Notes: a model not told the origin generated them from the sequence alone. Counted from the stretch's first letter, positions 47,872 through 59,110 are shown. The stretch is DNA of 64,000 nt from Raffaelea ambrosiae (GCA_002778195.1 PCDI01000001.1:3240857-3304856); one strand, 5' to 3'. Made by a program: numbers and translations.

Positions 47872-48333
47872 TTATGACGGTTCGGACAGGTTGTCGGTTG
47901 CTGCAACAATATGGTCAACACAAGCTTGTACACGGCTCAGAGACGAAAGGGGGGTGCAGCATACCTTCTAGATGGAACAGGACATTCGACCGGTAGTTCT
48001 TGAACATCTGGGCAACGAGCTCGACGTCCATGTTCTGGATGTTGATTTCCTGCGGGGATTGTCAGTCGTGGCCAGTCATGATAATTGTACCACAAGGCAC
48101 CCACCTGAAGCGCCTTGTTCATAACCATAACGGCCTCGTTTAATTTCTCCTGGGGGGCATAGTTAGCACGCCTCAAGGGTCCCGCTCGCCTCGAATACGG
48201 ACACTCACCACGTTCGTGATGATACGCGACAGCAGCAAGTTCTGCTGGTGCTCGTGCGGGCTCTCCTATAGAGAGCTTGATTAATATTTTATACAGTCCT
48301 CATAGCATCGAAGAAGCAGTGGCAGCATACCAT
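47872..48333 (-). CDS. DAD4: DASH complex subunit Dad4
   Basis: Five tiny exons (48333-48331, 48265-48209, 48149-48105, 48049-47965, 47900-47872) join to 72 residues, the same length as the yeast protein. The product starts [20 protein letters not shown], continues [15 protein letters not shown] and [20 protein letters not shown], and ends [14 protein letters not shown]. The SRII and FHLEAT motifs match Dad4. It is a subunit of the DASH/Dam1 ring that couples kinetochores to spindle microtubules. All introns are 55-65 bp with GT..AG ends. The first exon is only the ATG, immediately followed by donor GTATGC. No exon is long enough for a simple open-frame search to recover the gene. Confidence 0.93.
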
Positions 48334-51292
48334 GTTTTGTCGGCTTGTGAGTACAGGGACTGTTGTTGTTCTGCCTGATTCCTTGAAGCACGCGAATCGT
48401 CGACGGGCGCGTTCTATGGCGGGGAAGCTGTTTATAGAAGGCGGTGTTATGTGGCAGAATTTAGTGGCCCTGTGGCTCCCCTAAAACGATCCTTACAGTG
48501 CTGCTACAAAGAGAAGATGACAACTACTATTAAGAACGATTTGCAATTGGCGTCTTTTTCGTCCTCCGTCTAGCGCTATGCAAACCCACGATCGTCTTGT
48601 CGCGCCAGAATTTGACCGATTGATCAATCGGCCGGGGCGGCCTGCCCCAAAGCGGCTTATGGGAATCCATCAGTCACAGAAATGGCTGCTCGCCCAACGT
48701 CTGCTCCACTCGGGGGCATAGCTCCTCGCTAGCCTGGGCATAACGACGTCATGGGCGGTGGAGAGGACATGCAGATCTGGCCAAATGGGTGGGACACAGA
48801 GCATCGTGAGCAGATGGGTGGCTGCTGATGCAGAGCACTCCAGGCTGTGAGCCTTTGCTGGCCATACTACTATTCTTGTACGCAAGTCAGTTAGAATGAT
48901 ACTACTTATGTAGTTGTGCTGCTAGCAGCCTCTGAAGTGACGTGCGCAACGAACAGGGAAGGAGCCACCGGGTGGGGAAGCACGGGGGGTGTTTTTCTTT
49001 ATCTGGCGGACCGAATGGGCCGAGCTTTGCTGTATTACCTGCGTCGTAGCTGCCATTTTAGACCGCATTATCTGAGAACAAGTAACAAAAAGTACAAAAC
49101 AAAAATAAAATAAAATAGAAAATGGGCATATCGCCCCAGTGCCAAAAAAAGATTGGCGCTATCTTTCTCTAATACCCGTATCTCCAGGTGGGTTTAGGCG
49201 ATATGGGAGCCTCATGCACTGCTACCAAAAAAAAGAGCAAAGGGGGAAAAAAGGCCAACAGAAAAAAAAAACTCGCAGGACTTTTCAACCGTCAGACTTT
49301 TCCACCCACGACGCTGCTGTTTCCCCATACACCCGACGACGTCGTTTACGAACACCAGCAAGCACCTCGCCACGGGCTACACAGATCACCGCATTGCACG
49401 ATCAAACACGTCCTGGCGCAGGCCACCCCCTGCGCAAGTCTCAAGGCGATCACTCTGGGGCAAGGCTCTCTGCCCACACCCACAGGCACAAGCACGCACG
49501 CCCTGCACACACCGGGCCTCCCCCTTCCCCTCTCTCCTGCGTTGCCCGGCTTGGCCACGCACACACCACGCGCGTCCGCGAGCCCGCCGGCGTCGAAACA
49601 CCCACCAGGCCATCCTGCAAATTCGGCTGGTCAGCTGGCCCACCAGTCTCTGCGATAAAGGGTGAGTGCCGGTGGTCTCGCAAGGTCTTCCGTCCTGGTC
49701 GCCTTGGTTGTGTCAGCCGTGCACGGGAACCACTCTGGTCCCTGTCCCCAAACGGGTCTGCTGCAGATTCGTCCCCCAGCAGGTCCAGAGGTTCCTTGCG
49801 GTTCCTCCCTGCAAGCTGAGTCTCTGTGTTGGGGTTGGCCCGACCGTGACTCAAAGCTTCCATCGCTGCCTTCCCCCCTGGCTGTTGTGCAACCAGTTTG
49901 TGTGGAAGGCGGCCTGGTCGGAATGGCCTTTCCTGTCTGCTGCTGTCTGCTAACCACCTCCTCAAGCAGCCGCAGGAACGAACGACCACAGCCACCTACC
50001 TCTTCGCGCTTCCGGCCTCTCCTCGAAACCTTCTTGCGATAATTGCACCTCCTCACTTGGCACGTCCTCCCAATGACAACGACCTTGCCCTGCCGGCACC
50101 TCGTCTTGCCCTGCTGCCATACTGTGCTACCGTACCTGTGCACCTTGATGGGGGAGTGCTGATCCAGGTGGCCCTTTGACGGACATCCTTGTGCTTCACA
50201 CCATTTATGCAACAAGCACCAGTTGTGCATGTAAGTCGTGTTGCCTTGCTTCGATTTTTTTTTTGCGCCTGTTTCTTGTGTAGTATTTTTAGTGCTTTTT
50301 ATTCTTCACCTTCCTTTGCCCTCTTCTTGTCAAGCACACACGCACGCTCTCGTGCCCCAGCCATTCCGTGTACCGTGCCTCCAATCAGAGGCCATTTCCG
50401 CCAGTTGCGAGCTGTTCGACCTTGATCACCTACCCAATCAAGGAGGAGAGGGGAAAAAATTTTGATAGCACCACAACTAGGAAGACGCCCAAGAAGGGAA
50501 GCTGAACCTGCTCCATTGTCCGGGAAGCAAGGGGCCAGACCGTCGATCGGCTGTGGAGCAAGTCAAGAAAGACAGAAAACAGCAAATTGAAGGATCTGGA
50601 AGCTTCAGAAGTGCACAACGCACAGACGGGCGGAAAACCACACAGCAGCCACCAACAGCGGGCAGCAACAAAGACACACAGCAGCCACCAACAGCGGGCA
50701 ACAGCAACCAAAAAGTCTCCGAGAAAGCATTTGTGAAGGACAAAGAGCCCCAGGCAGAAGGAGGGACAGGCCGAGAGAGCGCTTCGTGGAGGTCGCAGGG
50801 GAGCTGACTGGGCCTGCGGTTGGTGAGAGAGAATTCGGAGAATCCTGGACGAAAAGAGGAGGAGGTGTGGCTGCTGGCCCCCGTCGTGTGGTGCTGCCCC
50901 CCCTCTTCAGCATCCATCATCTGCCCGGCAAGGCAGCCACTCAACAGCCATTCAATAGCCACTGGACCCTCCCACGACCCTCTGCGGCCTTTCCTCGAGC
51001 TGCTCGACGCTGTTGGTTGTCGATGCTGGCCGTCTGTCGTCTTTTCTCGCTTCTGCAGTGCCTCTCAGCCGTCTCTGATTGGCTGGCCACGCTTCTTGGC
51101 TCTTCTTGACGCTGTGCTTTCTTTGTCTCCTGCTTGTCTGCTTATCTGCCATCTCTTCTCTACCTCCTCCTTCCTCTCTTCTTCTTCTTCTTCCTCTGTT
51201 CTGTCTCTTCTCTCGGCCGTGCCCTGCTTCTCTGCCCACAGACTTGCCCGTCCTGGCCAGAATGACCCCACTCCGGCTACCCAACAGCTAAC
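48334..51292. other. Divergent intergenic region between DAD4 and TSC2
   Basis: About 3 kb between divergent start codons. From about 50200 the plus strand becomes pyrimidine-rich and probably forms the long leader of TSC2. A 25-bp direct repeat occurs at 50640-50664 and 50676-50700. The largest frames (for example minus 49450-49995) are motif-free. Confidence 0.5.
50640..50700. repeat. 25-bp perfect direct repeat, 36-bp period
   Basis: The unit begins ACACAGCAGCCACC and ends GCGGGCA, at 50640-50664 and 50676-50700. It lies in the presumed promoter/leader of TSC2. Confidence 0.8.
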
Positions 51293-54200
51293 ATGCTTCG
51301 CCGAATAGTCTCACTAGGCCAGCAGGCCCCTGAGAGTGACAACGATCCCATGTCACCACCACCAAACGATGCTGGCCGCTCCTCCGACTCCCGGGGCACC
51401 GGGGCCTTCGCCAGCGTCTTCAAGGGCCTGGCCGGCTCCAAATCTACCAAATCGCCCCCGATACCCACCCAGACGTCTGCGCAGTCGGGCTCCCTCCACC
51501 CGCTGTCCCTGGCGTCGCCGGTGGCCGCGGCCGCCCTCTCCTCTTCCTCGATCGCCTCGACCCAGCCACCGTCTGAGCTCGTCGACGCCGACGCCATGAA
51601 TAACCAGACACAGAACAAGGCGGTCGGCTACGAGGATTGGCTAGAACGGCTCAGGAATGGCTCTCTGAACGAGAGAGTGGCTGCGGCCACGTTTCTGCGC
51701 TCCTCCATAGACGAGGCCCATGTGGACTCTGTCTTCGATGTCTGGCATGCGGCGCAGGACCTTATCGAGCCAGGCAAGGCGCCGGTGGCCCGTCGAGTGG
51801 GGTGGGAGCTGCTGGCCGAATGTGCGAGCCACCCGGCCTCCACGAATCTCGAGCGGAAAGAGTACTTCCAGATCATCACCGCGCCGTCAGAACCCGAGGA
51901 CTTTGAGCTGCAGCTGGCCGCCTTTGTCAACCTGACACACAATGGCCGCGACCTGTCCGGCTTCGACTACGAGGCGTTCCCGCTCCTGACAGAATGGTTC
52001 GGGGCGGCCTACAAGGCGTCCAAGGCTACAGCGAGAAAGCAGGCCTCGTCCAAAACCAACGGCAAGAACAGCGGCGGCAGCAGCAGCGGAAACAACAGCA
52101 AGGACAAGGAGAAGGCCAAGACCGGCCCGACCATTGAAGACAAGAACCTCGCACGGCTGTTCGCGCTCACCATCGAAGCCATCAAGTACAGCTCCAAGGT
52201 CGCCAGCGATGCCACTCTCGAACACCTTCTCAGCACCATCCTGGACATTGCTATGAACACCAGCACGGAAGACGATCTCTCAGCGTGCATTGCCGTCATC
52301 AGCACCTGTGTTATGGTCGGTGCTGTCCCGGGGAAGAGCCTGGACCGATGCGTCAAGGTCCTCAGCTCCATCTACTGCCTGGTTGCAAAGCTGCAGAAGC
52401 CGGCGTGGGGCGTGCTGGCTAACATCTTCAAGTCCCACCACGGCTTCAACACGCTGCGCATACTTCTCGACGTCCTCCGCAACTTTGACATCAAAGACAC
52501 CACGCGCGAGGTCCGTGGCGCCTTGGCCGTTCTGCGGAAACTCGCCAAGAAATCCGGCTCCACAGAGTACCCTGCGATTCCTCTGGCTCTGCTGGTGAAC
52601 GGGCTCGGAAACGTGGCCGACCAGATGCCGTCGACACGTGTGATTGTCAATATCCTGCAGCTCATCAATCTGCTCTTCAACATTGGCGACGGCGTGCTGT
52701 GCCCGCTCATTGTTGACGAAGACTGGTCAGCTCTGCTCGCAGTCGCAAGCACCTGCGCCAAGAGGAGCAGGCCATTGGCGACATACGAGAAGCCCAATAC
52801 TACCACGACCACCACGTCCACCACGTCCACCACCCCATCCGCGATCAAGGAGGCCGCAAAGGAGATCATCCAGGACGGTGGCCCGGAAGCCCCCAAGAAG
52901 CCCGCTGAAGAGCCGCCGTCGCAAGACGTTGTTGACCGCGAGCCTGCGATCCTGACTATGCGAATTGAGAGCTTGCTGAAGGGCCTGCTCCAGGAACGCC
53001 CAGAGTATATCCAGCGGAACAGCTGCATCTCCTTCCTCGCCGAGGTCCATCCCATTCTGCCTGATTCCGGTGCCGAGCTGGTCTTGAGCTACTTCCGGGA
53101 ATACAGCTGCTGCTTTCCATCGGACCCGCAAGGCGACGACAACTTGCACCTGGTTCTGGACGCTTTTTATGCGAACCGCAATCGCTCGCCCACTATTCGT
53201 CTGCATGCGCTGCAGACAGCCATCGAAGTGCACGACGTTCTTGAGCTTGTCGATGGAACTGCAGATGCGCCGAATGCCGTTGCCGATCTGGTTCGCCGCA
53301 TCCTGGCCCGCGTCTGTGATGAGCGGGACACGGTCATCCTGCACCAAGCAGTCAACTTTAGCGTGTCCATTGCCGCGTCGGTCAATGCGCGCCTGTTCAA
53401 ATTCATCCTGAAATCCCTCGAGACCATCATCCAGAACGACAAGAGGCGCCTGCCGCCGCCGAACACGGACTCTTCTTCAGGTAGCAGCTCTGCAAACTGC
53501 CCCGGAGCATCGGCGCAGAGCAGCACTGGCTTTGTTGACCAGAGCACCTCCGATATTGCCGCACGGGGCCTTGTCCAGATATTCATGGAGACGCTGAATA
53601 TTGATGCCAGCAAGACAACCAAGGCCTTCCATGCTCTGATTGGCATTGCCCGGGATGTGTGTTGTCCTGTCGATGCCCGATTGACGTCCCTGAAACTACT
53701 GTTCCGGATCCGTGCAGACTGGGCCAACCGAATTTTCCTCATTGCCGATACGGAATCCGAAGGCATGGCCGCGGTTCTGCTGCGTACAGACGAGTCCATG
53801 GATCGCAAGATCGCCGAGGAAGTGACCAGCCAGATCATTGCGCGTCAGTCGAGAACCGAGTCCGGGCCGTCCCCTCCCCCGGCACACCAGCCCGCTACAC
53901 GACCGGCACGCGGCGTTTCTTTCAGCCAAAATGCGGGTGGCAATGCCGCTCACAATCGGCAAGGTCCGCCCATCCGGCCAACAAGCGGTCTCAGGAGCTC
54001 GGGCCCCACAAACAGGTACCGCCAACTTTGGTCTTTGCCAGACCCCGATGCTCTTCCTCAGGCCCCGTCCGCTATTGCCAGCTCGGTGGTCTTTTCCCAT
54101 CCTTGGGAAGAGGTCATTCCCGAAGGAGTGAATGAAGACGACATTGAAGCCTACACCAGCCACTTGAAAGCCGAACGAAATGAGCCTGGTGGCCGCAAAT

Positions 54201-56848
54201 CAAAAGACGTCGAAGACGAAGACGACGACGACGACGACGACGGCAGCAGCGGCGATGACGATGATGACAATGACGATAACGACAACGACAACGACGATGA
54301 ATACGAATTTGAAGATGCCACGGAGCACCTGTCCAAAGACACAGGGAAGAAGTCCAAACCAGAGGCAGCTTTGCTAAACATTGCTTCGTGGATGGAAGTT
54401 GTCTATGACCTGCTATCGAAGGGCACGGACTGGGAGTTGTACAGCTTTTCCCTAATTCACCTGCCCTCGCAGCTCAGCAACCATGCAGTGTGCCGGGGCG
54501 CGGTACCCGTGATTCTACGCATCCGAACAACCCTGTGTGATCAGATCCGCTTGAACAGCTCTCAGGAGCCGCCACCAGCTACCGGTCTTCGCAAGCCCGA
54601 AGTGCAGACTTGTATATTGCATATCCTGGCTATGATCCTGAGCTACCACGAGTACTTCAAGCGACACGATGAAGACGATCTTGTGCGGACCTTCATTGCC
54701 GGCCTGACGGACAAGAACCCCATCTGCTGTGTCCATGCGCTGTCGATCTGCTGCTATGAGTTGCCAAGTGCTACAAGCAAGTCGCTGGTGACAATCCTGC
54801 AAAAGATGTCCCAGATCATCACGCGGCCTGGAGTGGCGATGCACATCCTGGAACTCCTCGCGTGCCTCAGCCGGCTGCCTTGGCTTTATTCCAATTTCCG
54901 TGAAGACGAGTTCCGCATCGCGTTTGGTGTCTGCTTCCGGTACCTGCAGGCTGTCCGAGACCGACGTGCATCGGCACGGGCCAGCCACAACAGCGGCAAC
55001 GAACAGACAACCGCAGCATCCATGGCTTCCGCGTACGGCTCGGGGGCTGGGCCTGGGGGTGCGGATGCGCACGGTGCAGAATCAGTGGGCCAGGTGGTGG
55101 CACCGTCACTGCACGGCAATGCCTCAGATGATCTGCCACAGTACGTGTATGCTCTGGCGTATCATGTGCTCACCTTTTGGTTCCTTGCCCTGCGACTGCC
55201 GGACCGCCCCAGCTACATCAACTGGATTGCCAGCCGACTTTTCATCGACAATGATGGGCGACAGATCACCGACGAGCAGGCGCAGATCACGCTCGATTTC
55301 ATGCAGCGTGTGGCATTCTCAGAGGGCGAGGAATCCGCGCCTGAGGCGGACGACCCGGCAGACCTAGCTGATGCCAGTAAGAACGGCGGCGAGCCCCCCA
55401 AAGCACGGAACTGGATCATCGGCAACAGCATTGTCACAGTCCAGCGGTCACCGGGCAAGACAGGATGGTACCGGATCATCAAGCGGCAGCCGTCGGCCAC
55501 GTCTTATTACACGATGCGCGAGAATGTGCGGCCAATGCCATCGCATCAAACGAGAAGCGCGGTTGATCCTGTGGAGGGCATTTCATGGGGACCGAGCATC
55601 TCGTCCGCATCCGATGATACGCTTCCGAGCCACATCCTGGCACAGCTATTTGCTCCCTTCCCGCAGCCTCTGGACTCGCCGCTTCGACCGATCCGGCTTC
55701 CGGACGACGAGGCAGTAGCTCGCGCATTCCGAGCGTTTGATCGCAACTCGACCGTGGACGGTCACAAAGTGGGTGTGATTTACATTGGCGAGGGCCAGAC
55801 CGAAGAGGGCGATATCCTTTCCAACATCTCGGGCAGCAGCGACTACGTCGAGTTCCTGAACGGCCTGGGCACGCTGGTGAAGCTCAAGGGCGCGACATTC
55901 AACACGCAGGGGTTGGACCGCGAGTACGACTCGGACGGAGCGTACACGTTCTGCTGGCGCGACCGGGTGACGGAGATCGTGTTCCATGTGACAACGCAGA
56001 TGCCGACGAACCGGCAGCACGATCCCAACTGCATCAACAAGAAGCGGCACATTGGCAACGACTACGTGAACATCATCTTCAACGACTCGGGCCTGCCGTT
56101 CCGGTTTGACACGTTCCCGTCGGAGTTCAACTACGTCAACATTGTGATCGAGCCAGAGTCGCGGGCGTCGTTTGTGGCGCGGCGCGAGCTGTCACTGCAG
56201 AAGCAGAAGGAAGAGCAGGCGGCGCGGACGCTGAAGGACCAGGCGCCGCCACGGAAGAAGCGGGCGATGCCGTTCTACAAGGTGCAGGTGATGAGCAAGC
56301 CCGGGTTTCCCGAAATCTCGCCGGCGGCAGAGACCAAGATTATCAGTCTGCAGGCTCTGCCCGACTTCATCCGACTGCTGGCGCTGAACGCTTCGGTGTT
56401 CTCGCTGGTGTGGGCCAACCGACAGGGCGGAGAACACATCTCGTCGTGGCGCAACCGGCTGCGCGAGATCAACAGGCTGCGGGAGCGCTACGGCCACGGA
56501 CAGCTACCGCCTCTGGCCCTGTCGCCTCAGCCGACGATGCTGGGGGGAGGTGGTGGCGGGGGTGGCGGTGGTGCCAGTGCCCATGCTAATGCCAATGGTG
56601 CTAATAGCAGCAACGACATGTCACGGCCCAGCATGAGCGGCATGCGCGATAGTTTAAACAGCCTGCGGCGGTCGTCGATGGCGACATTCTTTGTGGGCAA
56701 CAACAACAACAGCGCGACCAGCCACCGGACGTCTACGCATTCGACGACAACGACGACAACGACGGGGTCGGACAACACGGAAATGATGGTGGCCCATGGC
56801 GGAACGGAGGCAATGATTGATTCTCTGGACTTTTCGAAGTGGGCATGA
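51293..56848 (+). CDS. TSC2: Tuberin (Tsc2) homologue with RapGAP domain
   Basis: A single 1851-residue open frame with no intron needed. Tsc2 is the GAP of the TSC complex. It turns off the GTPase Rheb and so restrains TORC1 when nutrients are low. The N-terminus is Ser/Pro-rich. Tuberin-type helical repeats start near residue 117 (LERLRNGSLNERVAAATF) and fill the middle. An Asp-rich acidic tract lies near residues 970-1010. The RapGAP domain covers about 1480-1720: GVIYIGEGQTEEGDIL, then RHIGNDYVNIIFND with the catalytic Asn thumb at residue 1589, then FPSEFNYVNIVIEP. The C-terminus is Gly- and Thr-rich (poly-Gly near 56550; Thr run near 56750). A candidate TSC1 partner is not in the window. 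Confidence 0.95.
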   Translation: MLRRIVSLGQQAPESDNDPMSPPPNDAGRSSDSRGTGAFASVFKGLAGSKSTKSPPIPTQTSAQSGSLHPLSLASPVAAAALSSSSIASTQPPSELVDADAMNNQTQNKAVGYEDWLERLRNGSLNERVAAATFLRSSIDEAHVDSVFDVWHAAQDLIEPGKAPVARRVGWELLAECASHPASTNLERKEYFQIITAPSEPEDFELQLAAFVNLTHNGRDLSGFDYEAFPLLTEWFGAAYKASKATARKQASSKTNGKNSGGSSSGNNSKDKEKAKTGPTIEDKNLARLFALTIEAIKYSSKVASDATLEHLLSTILDIAMNTSTEDDLSACIAVISTCVMVGAVPGKSLDRCVKVLSSIYCLVAKLQKPAWGVLANIFKSHHGFNTLRILLDVLRNFDIKDTTREVRGALAVLRKLAKKSGSTEYPAIPLALLVNGLGNVADQMPSTRVIVNILQLINLLFNIGDGVLCPLIVDEDWSALLAVASTCAKRSRPLATYEKPNTTTTTTSTTSTTPSAIKEAAKEIIQDGGPEAPKKPAEEPPSQDVVDREPAILTMRIESLLKGLLQERPEYIQRNSCISFLAEVHPILPDSGAELVLSYFREYSCCFPSDPQGDDNLHLVLDAFYANRNRSPTIRLHALQTAIEVHDVLELVDGTADAPNAVADLVRRILARVCDERDTVILHQAVNFSVSIAASVNARLFKFILKSLETIIQNDKRRLPPPNTDSSSGSSSANCPGASAQSSTGFVDQSTSDIAARGLVQIFMETLNIDASKTTKAFHALIGIARDVCCPVDARLTSLKLLFRIRADWANRIFLIADTESEGMAAVLLRTDESMDRKIAEEVTSQIIARQSRTESGPSPPPAHQPATRPARGVSFSQNAGGNAAHNRQGPPIRPTSGLRSSGPTNRYRQLWSLPDPDALPQAPSAIASSVVFSHPWEEVIPEGVNEDDIEAYTSHLKAERNEPGGRKSKDVEDEDDDDDDDGSSGDDDDDNDDNDNDNDDEYEFEDATEHLSKDTGKKSKPEAALLNIASWMEVVYDLLSKGTDWELYSFSLIHLPSQLSNHAVCRGAVPVILRIRTTLCDQIRLNSSQEPPPATGLRKPEVQTCILHILAMILSYHEYFKRHDEDDLVRTFIAGLTDKNPICCVHALSICCYELPSATSKSLVTILQKMSQIITRPGVAMHILELLACLSRLPWLYSNFREDEFRIAFGVCFRYLQAVRDRRASARASHNSGNEQTTAASMASAYGSGAGPGGADAHGAESVGQVVAPSLHGNASDDLPQYVYALAYHVLTFWFLALRLPDRPSYINWIASRLFIDNDGRQITDEQAQITLDFMQRVAFSEGEESAPEADDPADLADASKNGGEPPKARNWIIGNSIVTVQRSPGKTGWYRIIKRQPSATSYYTMRENVRPMPSHQTRSAVDPVEGISWGPSISSASDDTLPSHILAQLFAPFPQPLDSPLRPIRLPDDEAVARAFRAFDRNSTVDGHKVGVIYIGEGQTEEGDILSNISGSSDYVEFLNGLGTLVKLKGATFNTQGLDREYDSDGAYTFCWRDRVTEIVFHVTTQMPTNRQHDPNCINKKRHIGNDYVNIIFNDSGLPFRFDTFPSEFNYVNIVIEPESRASFVARRELSLQKQKEEQAARTLKDQAPPRKKRAMPFYKVQVMSKPGFPEISPAAETKIISLQALPDFIRLLALNASVFSLVWANRQGGEHISSWRNRLREINRLRERYGHGQLPPLALSPQPTMLGGGGGGGGGGASAHANANGANSSNDMSRPSMSGMRDSLNSLRRSSMATFFVGNNNNSATSHRTSTHSTTTTTTTGSDNTEMMVAHGGTEAMIDSLDFSKWA

Positions 56849-57100
56849 TTGCGGGCCTGTTGTGCGGGCAGGGCGTGTGCTTGTTTGTGGGACCAACCGA
56901 AAAAAAGAAAAGGCAAAAGGGCGTGCTGTGTTTTGTCCATGTTCTCTTTGTTGTATGCGTGTTTTGTTTTGTCTTGTTTTCTTTCCTTCTCTTGTGTTAG
57001 GGGCAGGGGCGGTATATACCACAAAAGTTACTGCTTTGATTGAACAAATAGAGAACCACTCCAAGAAGTGCCAAATCCCCAATACCATGTTCCCTGCTGG

Positions 57101-57170
57101 CTCCCAGAAATGCCTCCAGAACTGCTTCAGAACTGCTTCCAGAAATGCTTCCAGAAATGCTTCTAGAAAA
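57101..57170. repeat. 12-bp minisatellite with HSE-like units
   Basis: Near its right end, TTCCAGAA at 57137-57144, TTCCAGAA at 57149-57156 and TTCTAGAA at 57161-57168 recur with a strict 12-bp period. Diverged units extend left to about 57101. TTCnnGAA is the heat-shock-factor half-site arrangement. No gene start lies within 1.9 kb downstream on the plus strand. Confidence 0.7.
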
Positions 57171-59050
57171 CACCGCGTTCACGCCATCTCCTAATTGAGT
57201 TTTTGTCTGGCGTCCGCAACGGCTGCCCAGCTGCTTGATCTTGTTCTCGTGTGATGCAGTCAATGCCCGAGACCGGTTCTTCCGAATCGTCTTGGCGCAG
57301 ACGATAGCGTCCTGCAGGGTCGTTCCCGCGGCGTCCAGCTGATGGAACCCCGGGTTCGTTTATCATTGGATTGTGGATCGAGCAGAAGGAACGAGGGAGG
57401 AAGATGGCTCTCGTGCTTGCATTGAATGTCACAGTCGTCGGCATCCTCTGACCAAACAGGCAGTTAGTTGACAAGGCAGTCACTAGTTCGCAGTTGTAAA
57501 TGAAGGGTCTACGAATATTTACCCCAGAGGCAGATATGCTCGAGTTGCTTCCTGTCGTGCTTCTACCCCACCGAAGCCTAACTCGATCCAGCAAAAAAGA
57601 CCAGAAGTTGAGAACACCCAAGCGCCGTTGGCTCAAAGCTTACTCGTACTTGCGCTTACCGCACCGCACGGCGTAGTTGCAACTGTGTAAGACACTCGTA
57701 GTAACTATGCCCCCCGTCCCCCCAATTCTCTACTTCGAGTCGGCTCGACCTGTCTAGACGGGCATAGATCGACGAGGCTGGGGCGGAGGCGTTCTCTTAT
57801 CTCCTGGGCTCGTTTCTTCTGGACAGTGTGTTGCATTGTGCCGTTCTGGGGAGAAGAGAAAGAGGGTCCAGGATCAACAGCGCAGACGGTCGACCGCCAG
57901 GGCGCCCCCGACTTCTGGGTGGATTGTCCTTTGTGTGTGTTTTCTTGGGGGTTCTCCAAGGACAGACGAGATCTCGGGCGTATTTTTATTTTTATTTTTA
58001 TTTTTATTTTTGGTCTTGTTTTTGTTATCTCTTGGGGCGTCTTGATATGGCCTTGCCTCACGGACCCCCCCCGAAAGACAAAAGCCCATTAGTCAATGCT
58101 TTTTTTTTGTTACGCTCCTCTTTCCATTCCTTCCCGGCAGCTTCTGGGCAACGTTGCCGGGTATTTCGACTTGGATCTCATGTCATCCGAGCTCTATTTT
58201 CTCGGTCCCCCACATCAACCAAGGGAAAATGAAATAACAGGAGCAGAGGCAGCGGTGCCTAGCAGCAGCAAGCATACTAAAAACACACGTGTTGGCCGCT
58301 TCTTTGTCCAGGGATCCTCGTCCTGGGATAGTGCAGGAGCAGAGACTCTTGGCACTTTTGCCAGGAACACAGTTGATTTGCAGCCCACATCGCCAACCAG
58401 GCAGATGCCGCCGAAAACCCCGAAATGCCTCAACATGCATCTCCACTTTGAAGGGCAGGGAACAGCAAGGGGGGGCGGCCACGGCCCTTTTGGGGGGCGT
58501 GTGTGTTGGTTCCTATTTTACGTGTAAATTCGACATTTCGGCCCAGTCATGCCACCCATCGCCCAGCACACGGAGAAACAAACGAGAGAGAAGGCGTGTG
58601 TGCCTGGCCCGAATCTCCGGCGGCTTCCATGACGCGTCTGCATGGAAGCTGTGTAGTCTCTCTTTTTCTCTCTCGTCGGCCCCGTTCTCGGCGCTGATAG
58701 GGCCGATCGTAAGACCTTCTTCTCTGGGAGAGCTCGGCCGATGTAGCACAGTGAACAAACGCATCTTTCGTAGATCTATAAGTAGACGCTGTTTGCACCT
58801 CTGGGATGAGCCTGCTCTCAGCCGTTCTCGCCCTTTCCTCATCTCCCTTGCTCCCATTGTCGTTTGTTCCACTTTGGCTTACTGTCGGCACTTGCATTCT
58901 TCTTGATCACCGATCAAGGCAAGTCAACGAACCAGCCAGTTGCTCTCCTTGTGAGCTCCACTTGAGCTTGATTGAAGCTTGGCTGAGCTTGGCCGAGCTT
59001 GACCCCGTCTCTGGAGAGCTTCATTGAGCATCGTCGAGCATCGTCGACCT

Positions 59051-59110
59051 TCATTGAGCTTCATTGAGCTTCATTGAGCTTCATTGAGCTTCATTGAGCT
59101 TCATTGAGCT
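59051..59110. repeat. Six perfect 10-bp tandem repeats upstream of the amine oxidase
   Basis: Six copies of TCATTGAGCT end 54 bp before the start codon. Diverged decamers in register (for example TGGCCGAGCT, TCGTCGAGCA) extend back to about 58960. The array lies in the 5' leader or core promoter. Confidence 0.9.

Noticed and set aside
57163..57636. 157-codon minus-strand frame spanning the HSE-like repeat region
   Set aside because: It runs in another frame than the coding-like segment and crosses it without motif support.
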